This document shows positions 1 through 7,796 of a stretch of 27,418 bases of DNA, one piece after another. The DNA comes from Rhizaria sp. SCN 62-66 (taxonomy: Eukaryota > Rhizaria, unplaced): contig MEDY01000404.1 in assembly GCA_001724265.1 (NCBI GenBank), positions 1 through 27,418 of the forward strand, given 5' to 3'. The notes under the pieces are model-generated. The model had not been told where the DNA came from. It saw only the letters and a list, made by a program, of their open reading frames with translations, and did no database searches. The stretch's first letter is position 1. The number at the start of each line of letters is the position of its first letter. Both the position numbers and the translations under genes were made by a program.

Positions 1-93
1 ACCGTCAAGGGCTCCTTCGCCACCCGCATCCGCCCTTCCCGCCGTGCCGTCACCAAGCGCCGTGCCACCCTCTCCCTCCGCCGCTACCGGTAA
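1..93 (+). CDS. 3' end of a basic protein gene (partial, 5' end outside window)
   Basis: Frame 1 is open from the first base for 30 codons and stops at TAA (91-93). Nearly every codon ends in C, the same strong bias as the real genes here, so I take this as the tail of a gene entering from the left. The visible peptide is Arg/Lys-rich and ends SLRRYR; I do not recognise the family. A caveat is that GTAAGC at 90-95 could be a 5' splice site. In that case the stop would lie in an intron, and an alternative acceptor (CAG near 190-192) would add an Ala/Arg-rich tail ending at the TGA near 244. The two options cannot be separated without transcript data. The length of the upstream part is unknown. 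Confidence 0.55.
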   Translation, partial: TVKGSFATRIRPSRRAVTKRRATLSLRRYR

Positions 94-544
94 GCGAAAG
101 GTCGTCACTCGTCGCAAGGCTGCTTCTGCACGTCGTCGCTCTTGCTTTCGTCGTCGTTCTCGCCTTTACCGGCGTCTGCGTGGACAAAGCAGGGCGGCGG
201 CTGCAAGGGCAAAGACTTCCCGCGGCCGTTGTGCGCTGCTGTGAGTCTGAAGCGTCTCAACCGCGCTCCAGGCGCACACTGTGTGCGTCGGTTTAAGACA
301 ATACAAAACTCGTTTTCAAACATTTCATATTGCTTTTATATTTATCTTTGTATTGACTCTGAACATGCTTGGAATGCGCTTGTTATTCTGTCCTCATGTC
401 TGTCATGTTCGGGAAGGCTTCCGTTGTGCTGCTGCTGCGCGAGTGAAGAGGTCGAGCGAGCAGTTTACGGAGATTGATTATAACTCGTTGAAACATCCGT
501 TGTTATCGCTCTGCTAGCGGTACCGCACAGTTGAGATTTCAAAC
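94..544. other. Spacer and HGH1 5' region, possible 5'UTR splice acceptor
   Basis: I see no convincing coding signal; the ORFs here lack the C-ending codon bias of the neighbours. The stretch becomes T-rich after 300. A pyrimidine-rich tract ending in CTCTGCTAG (AG at 516-517) lies 27 bases before the HGH1 ATG. It resembles the acceptor-like CTCTGCTAG ahead of the gene starting at 10012, so a 5'UTR intron is possible here. No donor can be assigned with confidence. Confidence 0.35.
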
Positions 545-1954
545 ATGAGTGATTCAACCCCCGAAGTTCCCCCCGAGCTCGAGCAGCTGCGCGATATCGT
601 GTCCTATCTCGAGCACTCGAACAGCGCAGTGCGCCAGCAGGCGCTGGAGATCATGCAGAACTTCTCCATCGAGGAGTCCCACATCAAGGCGCTTATTTCC
701 TTCGGCGTGCTGAAGCCGACCGTTGCGCTCATCGCGGACAAGTCGCTGGACGTGTCCTCCGCGGCGCTCAACACGCTGATCAACTTCTCCGCCGGCGACG
801 AGGACTGCGTGCAAGCGATGCTCGACGCCGGCGCAGTGAACCTGCTCGTCGAGTACCTCATCCAGGCCGTCAACCTGCGTTCCCCGCTGCTCGCGCTTAT
901 GCTGCTCGTGAACCTCACCCGCGGCGAGCCGGGTGTGCGCGCGCTGATGCAGGACGGCAAGGCCTACGAGGGGCTCCACGTCACGCGCCTCATCCGCTGG
1001 TTCGCTGACCCCGCGCTGAGGCCGCTGGCCCGCGCCGGCGCAGACGTCGTCGACGCCGAGGCCGCGGCCGCCGAGGGCGACGACTGGGCGTACGCGGGCG
1101 ACGTGCTGGCGAACCTCTCGCAGCTGCTCTCTTTCCGCGCGCTCGTGTGCGACCCCAAGCGTGCGCTGCTGGCCACGCTGCGCTCCCAACTCTCCTCCGC
1201 CAACGCGCAGCGCCGCACGGCCGTCATGCGCATCCTGCACAACGTGTCCAACGACGCCGACAAGCACGCGCTGCTGCTGGATCCCGCCACGGGGTACTGG
1301 CCCGTCGTGGTCTCGCTCATCATCTCCGCCGACCCCGAGGGCTGCATCGACGAAGAGGACCGCGCGCCGATGCTGCCCGAGGTCCGCGCCATGTACGCCA
1401 ACCCCGCCAAGCGCGCGGACGCGGACGGCGGCGTGCGCACGCTGGTGTACGAGACGATGCTGAACCTGGTGCGCAACGCGCCGTCGCGCGCCTACCTGCG
1501 CGCGACCCACACGTACCACACACTCCGCGAGGCGCACAAGCACGAGCGCGCGGTCGAGAACGAGCGCAACGACCTGCTGCTTGAGGACGACCTGGTGCCC
1601 TTCTTTATTCTCGACGACGACGCGCCCGCGCCGGGGGAAAAGGGCGACAAGGCGGGCGCGGCTGAGACGGCGCTCGCGCTGCTGCGGCGCCAGGCAAAGG
1701 GACTCTCGCTCGCCGAGGCCGAGGCGGAACTCAAGGCGCACAGGGAGGCCGAGGCCGCCGCCGCGCTCGATCCCCTTATGCAGCAGCTCGGGCTCGGCGA
1801 CATCGGTGCCAGTGCGGACAAGAGCGGTGCTGAGGGCGAGAGCAAGCCTCCTCGCAAGCACGCGGCCGCGGTGGCCGAGATGGACGAGGACGACGAGTTC
1901 GCCATGGCCGCGCGCTATAACGAGGTTATGCAGGCGCAGGAGGGCCGCAAGTGA
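545..1954 (+). CDS. HGH1: HGH1 homolog, ARM/HEAT-repeat eEF2 folding co-chaperone
   Basis: A single-exon 469-residue protein. HGH1 (FAM203) is a cytosolic armadillo-like repeat protein that in yeast acts with chaperones to fold translation elongation factor eEF2. What I see: helical repeats fill residues about 10-260, including SNSAVRQQALEIMQNFS, an LNTLINFSAGDEDCV repeat and LLALMLLVNLTRGEPGV. A C-terminal family-typical block at about 265-345 contains the VRTLVYETMLNLVRNAPSRA segment and YHTLREAHKHE, matching the conserved 'RxYLR...Y..LRExHkxE' pattern of the second HGH1 domain. Residues 360-469 are a charged Ala/Glu-rich tail longer than in typical homologs. The ATG at 545 has A at -3 and the repeats start immediately after it. 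Two AATAAA hexamers follow at 2107 and 2135. It converges with the minus-strand gene ending at 2445. Confidence 0.9.
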   Translation: MSDSTPEVPPELEQLRDIVSYLEHSNSAVRQQALEIMQNFSIEESHIKALISFGVLKPTVALIADKSLDVSSAALNTLINFSAGDEDCVQAMLDAGAVNLLVEYLIQAVNLRSPLLALMLLVNLTRGEPGVRALMQDGKAYEGLHVTRLIRWFADPALRPLARAGADVVDAEAAAAEGDDWAYAGDVLANLSQLLSFRALVCDPKRALLATLRSQLSSANAQRRTAVMRILHNVSNDADKHALLLDPATGYWPVVVSLIISADPEGCIDEEDRAPMLPEVRAMYANPAKRADADGGVRTLVYETMLNLVRNAPSRAYLRATHTYHTLREAHKHERAVENERNDLLLEDDLVPFFILDDDAPAPGEKGDKAGAAETALALLRRQAKGLSLAEAEAELKAHREAEAAAALDPLMQQLGLGDIGASADKSGAEGESKPPRKHAAAVAEMDEDDEFAMAARYNEVMQAQEGRK

Positions 1955-2444
1955 GCGAGTTTATTAGCAAGAACTGCTTCGTAACTCGTGACGATGCGAC
2001 TGTGAGCTCAGGTGAAGTAACTGAAGCATATGAATGTATGTGTAGGGTCAGACCTCTTTAGTCTCGATATATCATTAATACAAAAGACAAGACGTTTAAT
2101 CGTGTTAATAAACGATTTTTTATGTGTATTATTTAATAAATTTTGTTAATAATAGCAACAAATGTGATTTGGATGAAAGTTGGCTTCAGAGATACAAAGT
2201 CTCTTGCTCACTCCTCTCTGCACTCTGTTGGAATAAAATAGAATAATGGGGAACAAACAAACAGGACGGAAGTCAGCACTTTCGCGGTCGTTCGATATCG
2301 AAACCACCCGCAGTTATGTGCTGTGTGATGCTGTGTGTCAGTCCCCCGCTAGGTAAAAAACGAAGCAGTTCATCGATTATAGTTTCAACTGCCTGACAGA
2401 AATAACGCCTTGACGTTGACGCAAACGATCGCATGCACGTTCGC
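1955..2444. promoter_or_regulatory. Convergent intergenic region with candidate poly(A) signals
   Basis: AT-rich spacer between the stops of HGH1 (+) and the minus-strand gene ending at 2445. AATAAA occurs at 2107-2112 and 2135-2140, about 150-190 bases past the HGH1 stop, and these are plausible polyadenylation signals. No coding signal is visible. Confidence 0.4.
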
Positions 2445-2933
2445 TTACTTAGCCTCGGGAGCAGCGGCCTTGACGAGGGGCACGCCGCCAAAGATGACGG
2501 AGCGGTCGAGCGTGTAACGCTCGCGACGCAGCGACTGCTTGACCTTCTTCTCGGCGATCGCGACGACCTTCATGCGCTCCATGGTGGCCTTGCGGCGCGT
2601 GAGCGCGTTGTGGAACTCGCGCATGCGCGTCTCGACGCGGGCCTGAAACTCGCGGTTGCGCTCCGTGCGGCGCGCAGTGCGGCCGCGGTTACCACCCTGG
2701 TTGTGGAGAGCGACGGAGTAGGCGACGCGCTCAGTGTACGAGAGGTCGTCGACAGTGAGCTTGCGGTTCACGACGTCCACGATGCGGGGGAACTTGCTCG
2801 CGATGACCTTGTCGTACATCTGCGTAGCGCCAGCGGCGGAGAAGGACGCGCTGGGAACAGCGACGGGGGCGGAGATGGCGAGAGGGCGCATCAGGGAGGC
2901 GATGGCCTTCGCAGAGCGAACCTGGCCAAGCAT
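2445..2933 (-). CDS. Probable mitochondrial protein of unknown family, 162 aa
   Basis: A complete single-exon ORF with the strong C/G-ending codon bias of the neighbours. The first ~33 residues (MLGQVRSAKAIASLMRP and on) lack acidic residues and carry spaced Arg/Lys among Ala/Ser/Leu, as in a mitochondrial presequence; a cleavage point near SASFSA is plausible. The rest is a compact, very basic helical protein. Residues ~38-75 form a block with MYDKVIASKFPRIVDVVNRK, and then comes an Arg-rich helix with NRGRTARRTERNREFQAR. I do not recognise the family. Basic charge and size would fit an organellar ribosomal or ATP-synthase-type subunit, but that is inference only. The start has A at -3. Its upstream region contains the 13-mer GTGACCGTGAGCA at 3139. 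Confidence 0.7.
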   Translation of the reverse strand: MLGQVRSAKAIASLMRPLAISAPVAVPSASFSAAGATQMYDKVIASKFPRIVDVVNRKLTVDDLSYTERVAYSVALHNQGGNRGRTARRTERNREFQARVETRMREFHNALTRRKATMERMKVVAIAEKKVKQSLRRERYTLDRSVIFGGVPLVKAAAPEAK

Positions 2934-3286
2934 GGTGCTCTACTGTCTGAGTAGGCGGCGAAACAACACGCAGAGTGGAGGCAAAACAGAAATTGGTGAG
3001 AGAAGGAAATTCTGACGAAATATTTTATATACTGTCCTGTCCGGAGCAAATATCGTAATGACTAAACAACCGCTGTCGAGTTCGAAAAGTGAACTGCCGA
3101 TTCTATGACTGATGAAGTGCGACCCTCGCTCGGCCCTAGTGACCGTGAGCAGTGGTCCTTTGGCGTCCAGTCAACACGACCGTCGTGAGTGTAAAACAAC
3201 TTAAACGTCTTGTATGATGTCTATCTATCACATTAAAATTAAGTGCATAGCATCTCTATATAACTAATGTACTATATATCTAAGAT
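2934..3286. promoter_or_regulatory. Upstream region of the mitochondrial-type gene
   Basis: 353-base spacer between the start of the minus-strand gene at 2933 and the stop of the next minus-strand gene at 3287. It must hold the promoter of the former and the 3' end of the latter. The only distinctive feature is the 13-mer described separately at 3139-3151. Confidence 0.4.
3139..3151 (+). promoter_or_regulatory. GTGACCGTGAGCA motif, copy 1
   Basis: Exact 13-mer GTGACCGTGAGCA, also found at 7714 and 9347, each in a spacer upstream of a protein gene. It reads as two tandem GTGAnC half-sites. Here it lies 206 bases upstream of the start at 2933, in reverse orientation to that gene. Function is inferred only from recurrence. 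Confidence 0.4.
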
Positions 3287-5227
3287 TTACTTTGTCTGCT
3301 TTCCAAACGAGAACTTGGCAGGCATTCGCGCGAGCCTCGCCGTGAGCATCTCGATGTCAATCTCGTCCTCCGCTCCCGTTGGCAGCGGGCTGTCTGTCCG
3401 CACATCCGCAGCTGCAGCGCCATTGTGAGCGCCAGCAATAAATGTTGTCATTGCAGGCCGCGGTGAATAGAGCGTTGACAACGGAGCGTCGCAGCCGGCG
3501 TATTCGCGCTCGAGATCAGCCATGGACCGCTGCTGTGTTGACCGCTGAACTGACTGTGATGCCGACTGGGACTGAGACTGTGACTGTGGCGAGAGACTAT
3601 AAGCAGCGGAGGCCTTGCGCTGGGCGCGGACTGAGGCTGGCACGAACGCGAACACCGACCGCGGGGTCTGTGAAGCTTGGTTCTGGGTCGGAACTTGTTG
3701 TTGTTGCTCTTGCTTTCGCTGCACGACACCGCCAGAGTCCTTCGCGTCGCTGTAGTCGTCGTTGTGAACATGTTCGCTGTCGCCCATTGTGCTTTCAGCG
3801 GCGCCAGCTGAGCTACTCGCAGTTGTGTCTCCCGCAGCATTGTCCGTCGCAGCGTCAGTAATGCCGAGTTTGCGCTCAGCCTCGCGCTTCATCCGCCGGC
3901 GCTCGCGCGCACTGACGCCCGCAGCCCCAACAGCACCAGTTTCAGTCGCACCAACACCGGCAGTTGCAGTTGCGCTTGCGTCGTCACTCATGGCGCTCAC
4001 TGGCGCTGACGCTGGCGCCGTCGTCTTCACGGCGGGCATAGTTGCTGTTGGTTTAGTGACTATCGGAAATGCAACAGCGCCCATCGCCGCAGCCGCAGTC
4101 GCGGGACCAGCAGCAGCGGCAGCAGCAAACCGGCCGCTGGCGCCTACTGCCGGCGCAGTCGCCTCGGTCGGCACCCACTGGCCCTGCGCCGCGCCGAAGC
4201 GACCGTGGGCACCGGGCTTCGCAGAGTGACCGTGGGCACCAGAGTGACCGTGGGTCGCAGAGTGACCGTGACCGTGGGCAGCAGTAGAGTGACCGTGAGC
4301 AGGAGCAGCCTGACTATCACTGCGACTGCTTTGACTGGCGACAGGGTGCCCGTGTCGCAACGTATACCCCTTTGGGTAGAAATGGACTGTCACTAGATGC
4401 TCGTCGCGCTGCCGCTCGCGCCAGAACGCGGTGGCGCAGCCCTCGGCGACGCACTCGTACATGCGCCGCGCGCGCGCGTAGACCGCGAACGCGGCGGCGT
4501 CGTGCGCTTCCGCGAAGTGCTGCGAGAGTGCGCGCGCCGACGGGAAGCAGCGCGGGCACGCGCGGCAGCGGTGCGCGTGCCGCAGCGAGTAGTGCGCGCT
4601 CGCCGCGGCAAGGGACGAGAACAAGGCGGGACACGAGGGCAGCAGACACGCGTGTTGTTGTTCTGGAGCAGCAACGGCAAAAACAACAGGAACAGCAGTT
4701 GATGCAGCTGAGTTTGTCGACGTCGGCACTGTTGTCATTGTCACGTCGGTAGATGCATTAGTTCCTTCAACGCATATGCTAGAAGACGGACATGCTGTTT
4801 TGACTGTTGTCGTGGCCGTTGCGGACCAGGAGTCGGCGTGCCGCTCGCGGGCGCTGTTGCCATCAGCGAAGAAGGGCGACGAAAACAGCGTCACCCGGTG
4901 CGATAGCGCTGAAAAGCGTTTGCTATGTAGCTCGGGCGGCGCGGTGCAGCGGCGCAAACGTGAGATAACACCAAAGCCGCGCAGGACGGAACCTGATGAG
5001 GCAGCAGAGGGCGCAGTTGCCGCTGCTCCAGATGTCGTCTCATTCGAAGACGCTGTTGCCGCCGTGCCTTCACGTGTTGCAGCGGAATATAATTTGATTG
5101 CAGGGGTGTTTGAAGACTGTGAGGGCGTGCAAAGCCATGGGGCAAGATACGAATTTGGTGGGCGTCGCGGGAGAGGTGCTGGGTGAAGGACAGCAGCCGG
5201 AGGCGCACTCGTCGGGATGCGAGACAT
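3287..5227 (-). CDS. ZNF511-like C2H2 zinc-finger protein with long disordered extensions
   Basis: A 646-residue single-exon ORF. Three consecutive C2H2 fingers lie at residues 194-282: C194-C199...H212-H217, C221-C224...H237-H242 and C259-C264...H277-H282, all with X12 between the second Cys and first His. The third finger and its exit, MYECVAEGCATAF followed by HLVTVHFYPKGY, match the ZNF511 pattern 'MYxCxVEGC..F......HM...H.YP'. The upstream RVTLFSSPFFADGNSARERH (111-130) resembles the family's short pre-finger motif, and the C-terminal KFSFGK matches its terminal FG motif. Human ZNF511 is roughly 250 residues; here a Ser/Thr/Ala-rich N terminus, a GHGHS His-rich run (about 293-341) and a Gln/Ser-rich linker more than double it. 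The family is little characterised and its role here is unknown. The start at 5227 is the first ATG of the frame; a later start is possible. Confidence 0.75.
   Translation of the reverse strand: MSRIPTSAPPAAVLHPAPLPRRPPNSYLAPWLCTPSQSSNTPAIKLYSAATREGTAATASSNETTSGAAATAPSAASSGSVLRGFGVISRLRRCTAPPELHSKRFSALSHRVTLFSSPFFADGNSARERHADSWSATATTTVKTACPSSSICVEGTNASTDVTMTTVPTSTNSAASTAVPVVFAVAAPEQQHACLLPSCPALFSSLAAASAHYSLRHAHRCRACPRCFPSARALSQHFAEAHDAAAFAVYARARRMYECVAEGCATAFWRERQRDEHLVTVHFYPKGYTLRHGHPVASQSSRSDSQAAPAHGHSTAAHGHGHSATHGHSGAHGHSAKPGAHGRFGAAQGQWVPTEATAPAVGASGRFAAAAAAGPATAAAAMGAVAFPIVTKPTATMPAVKTTAPASAPVSAMSDDASATATAGVGATETGAVGAAGVSARERRRMKREAERKLGITDAATDNAAGDTTASSSAGAAESTMGDSEHVHNDDYSDAKDSGGVVQRKQEQQQQVPTQNQASQTPRSVFAFVPASVRAQRKASAAYSLSPQSQSQSQSASQSVQRSTQQRSMADLEREYAGCDAPLSTLYSPRPAMTTFIAGAHNGAAAADVRTDSPLPTGAEDEIDIEMLTARLARMPAKFSFGKQTK
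4222..4301. repeat. Degenerate minisatellite encoding GHGHS repeats
   Basis: Tandem imperfect units of about 15-18 bases with the core GAGTGACCGTGGGCA, inside the ZNF511-like gene. On the coding strand they give the Gly-His-Gly-His-Ser run. One unit (4289-4301) is identical to the 13-mer found in three upstream spacers. Confidence 0.6.
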
Positions 5228-6011
5228 CCGTTGGGAAGAGTCAAAGCCACACCGAGGGCTGAATCAAGGCTAAAACAAGGCTATGGAAAATATAAAACAA
5301 GGAAATTAATTGTTGCGTACTATTATCTTATGAGTCTAAGTTAAAGCTCTAACAACGGAAGTTATACATGCAGTTTAATTAGTGACTTTCTTGGCCCCAG
5401 TTCAAAGTCTGTTCGCGACGAGAGTTACAACCACAAAAATATGGAACGAAGCGGAATCCTCGCTGTATCGCAATCCTCAGCTTTCATATGCGAAATCTAA
5501 TCGGTAACAAGTGTATTATACATGAATGAAAACAGCCTGAACCAGTGTCAGCAGCAAATACACATACATACAGGGACATATCTTTAGACCTGACACTACG
5601 CAGCGAGTGACAGAATCTGTTGTCCATACATGTCATGTCTCAATGATGATGCTGTGTCACTTTCATAACAGTCTGTTTCACACGACTTCATCAACACTCG
5701 TAATCTGTCGCACATATCGACAACAACAAACAGCAAACTTTGCCAACAACAATCACACTATTTAACTAAGTATCATAGCCCTCTCACTCTAAACCATTCA
5801 TGGCTCTCTTATAGTTCTTTCTAAATAACAGTCTTTGCAACGTACAACAGCAGCAAGAAGAATCGCAAAAAATACTCATTCACGACAAAACACAATACGA
5901 TTTACTCACTCTGCATGCAACGGCTCCCATTACACTCAATGCACTCTTTCTGCACTAGTGCTACGTTGACGCATGTCACACGCACGCGAACTTGCTCCCC
6001 GAGCGTCCGCC
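5228..6011. other. AT-rich spacer between two minus-strand genes
   Basis: 784 bases holding the 5' region of the ZNF511-like gene and the 3' region of the membrane-protein gene. No coding signal, RNA gene or repeat is recognised. Composition is sharply more AT-rich than both flanking genes. Confidence 0.4.
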
Positions 6012-7421
6012 TCACGCGAAGCGCCTCCGAAGCGCGACGTCCTGCAGCGAGAGGCCGACGGCGCGCTCCGGCCGCTGGTTCATCTCGCTGCGCGTGAGGT
6101 ACTCAACCAGCAGGTCCTGGTACTCATCGGTGAAGTTGATCGGCAGCCCGGGGTCCCTGCGCGCGGCGGGGTTGGCGAGCGCAAGCCCGGCCGTGCGCGC
6201 CGTGGTCGTCACCAGCACGAGCGAGAAGATGGAGTAGAAGAGCCCGAAGGAGAAGGTGAACTGCGCGCCGGGTCCGCCGCGGACCGGCACCGAGGGCCAG
6301 GACCGCGTCAGCCCGAAGCGCCAGCCGATGCCGGCGTCGAAGCCGCGCAGCGTGAAGAAGATGACCAGCGCGGCGGCAGGGACGAAGAAGACCGAGGCCG
6401 TGATGGCGGGGCAAAGCGCTAGTGACCGCTGCTTGCGCGCGAGCGCGGAGCCGAGGCGCCGCTGCGTGATCCAGAGCGGGAAGCCGAAGATGACGATGAG
6501 CGCGTTCATGAGGAAGAAGTCCGCGGGAAGGCAGTACATCAGTCCCACGGTGTCGGCCAGCGGGTGGCTCCACAGCACAAGCGGCGCGAGCGTAGCGACC
6601 ACGAGCACGATCTCTGCGAAGAGCAGCAGCGCCATGGCCATCTGCCCGTCGCGGTGGCCGGCGCGCGTGAAGGGCACGCCCCGCTGCAGTGAGGCGTCCG
6701 TCAGCAACGCGCCGCCAGACAGCACGGGGTTGTCGCGCGCGCCTACCAGCGCCAGCGACGTCGCCGGGTGGTAGCGCACGCGCTCGGGGACGATCGAGAC
6801 CGTCGTGCGCGGCACGGTCGACAGCGCTTGCATCGAGGCCACAGCGGCCGCGGCCGCGGCGGCCGCGGCCGCGGCGGTAGCGGCCGTCGCGGCGGCGACG
6901 TCCTGCGACGAGTACTGCGCCTGCGCAGGCTCGTTGCTGTAGACCGCGATCGGCGCGGGCGCGACGGAGGCGGAGCCAAAGGTGGGCGGCGCGGGCACGG
7001 CCGAGAGGGGGCGCGCGGCGTAGCCGGGGGCGTCGGTGACCTCGGCGACGGAGAGGTATGTGTCGGGAGACGTCATGGTGAGGCGCATGACGACGAGCGT
7101 GGCGATGAGCGCGGTGAGCGAGAGCGCGAACCAGACGTTTGCGACAACGTCGGAGCCGGAGGGCTTGGCGCACGGCACGAGGTCAGTATGGAACGCGGAC
7201 GTGGCCGTCATCGAGCTGCGCGAGGCCAGCGCCCGGGGGGAAGACAGTGCAGCAAAGTCGGCGACTGTGGGCTCAACGGGTGACTGCCCTGACGCAGCTG
7301 GAGAGGCCGTTGCGGATGAGATAGAGAGAAGAGTTGCTAAGAGCAGGAGCAGGAGGGCAGGAAGCTGTGCCCGCCGTAAATGGCCGCAGGACGCAGCGTG
7401 AAACGCGGGGGGCATGCGCAA
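6012..7421 (-). CDS. Multi-pass membrane protein with signal peptide, family unknown
   Basis: 469 residues, single exon. Residues 1-40 look like a cleavable signal peptide: basic start, LPALLLLLLATLLSISS core, small residues before SPAAS. A luminal/extracellular segment follows, then five hydrophobic spans at about 92-112, 261-284, 295-317, 336-357 and 387-409. Between span 1 and span 2 lies a 150-residue loop rich in Ala/Pro/Ser, with an Ala run at about 176-195. The C-terminal tail (410-469) is hydrophilic, with NFTDEYQDLLVEYLTRSEMN. No catalytic or transport motif is visible. The last four spans form a compact bundle, which might be a small four-helix module, but I cannot assign it. The gene is divergent from the TRMT112 homolog across a 375-base shared upstream region. 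The upstream ORF start is the only one that includes the signal peptide. Confidence 0.75.
   Translation of the reverse strand: MRMPPAFHAASCGHLRRAQLPALLLLLLATLLSISSATASPAASGQSPVEPTVADFAALSSPRALASRSSMTATSAFHTDLVPCAKPSGSDVVANVWFALSLTALIATLVVMRLTMTSPDTYLSVAEVTDAPGYAARPLSAVPAPPTFGSASVAPAPIAVYSNEPAQAQYSSQDVAAATAATAAAAAAAAAAAVASMQALSTVPRTTVSIVPERVRYHPATSLALVGARDNPVLSGGALLTDASLQRGVPFTRAGHRDGQMAMALLLFAEIVLVVATLAPLVLWSHPLADTVGLMYCLPADFFLMNALIVIFGFPLWITQRRLGSALARKQRSLALCPAITASVFFVPAAALVIFFTLRGFDAGIGWRFGLTRSWPSVPVRGGPGAQFTFSFGLFYSIFSLVLVTTTARTAGLALANPAARRDPGLPINFTDEYQDLLVEYLTRSEMNQRPERAVGLSLQDVALRRRFA
6839..6900. repeat. GC-only GCGGCCGC-type repeat encoding poly-Ala
   Basis: About 60 bases built from overlapping GCGGCCGC and GCGGCG units inside the membrane-protein gene. 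It is locally self-complementary. On the coding strand it gives the poly-Ala run of the large loop. Confidence 0.6.
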
Positions 7422-7796
7422 CGGACTGCGTCAAAAAAGTTGTGTTGATGGAGGTCCGACGCGGTGCAAGGGCGCTTGAGGGCTGCAGTGGGAAGACATG
7501 AAAGGTGTCGGGAGTCGTTTGAGGTCAAGTAACGGAGGGCTTAGGTGCAGGTCTAAGACACACTTATGCAGGTCTCAAGCAAAAATCATATTGCTAAAAT
7601 AGCACCCAAAAGTATAACTCGCACAGGCACTTGTCAAAAGACAGCTTTACGGAGAAATGACGGCGTATGCAACGGTTTTAAAGTCGCCCAAACATGTCCA
7701 GACTTGCCTACTTGTGACCGTGAGCAGCGGCTTAAAGTCTCGGTCCGAGGCTGAGAGATGGGGTGGCGAGGAGTCCGCAGCGGCGAAGTGCTGAAC
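7422..7796. promoter_or_regulatory. Divergent promoter region, membrane gene (-) and TRMT112 (+)
   Basis: The 375 bases between two divergent starts should carry both promoters. It contains one copy of the 13-mer at 7714-7726. No TATA-like element stands out. Confidence 0.45.
7714..7726 (+). promoter_or_regulatory. GTGACCGTGAGCA motif, copy 2
   Basis: Exact copy of the 13-mer, 70 bases ahead of the TRMT112 start codon and within the divergent promoter region. The bases either side (TT before, GC after) differ from the other copies, so the conserved core is essentially the 13-mer. Confidence 0.4.

Noticed and set aside
142-517. Two overlapping ORFs upstream of HGH1
   Set aside because: Codon use is unlike the neighbours and the product is Cys/Ser-rich with no recognisable motif; more likely a spacer or 5'UTR intron.
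554-1861. 435-codon minus-strand ORF over HGH1
   Set aside because: Shadow of the HGH1 frame: low-complexity Arg/Val/Gly product with no family features.
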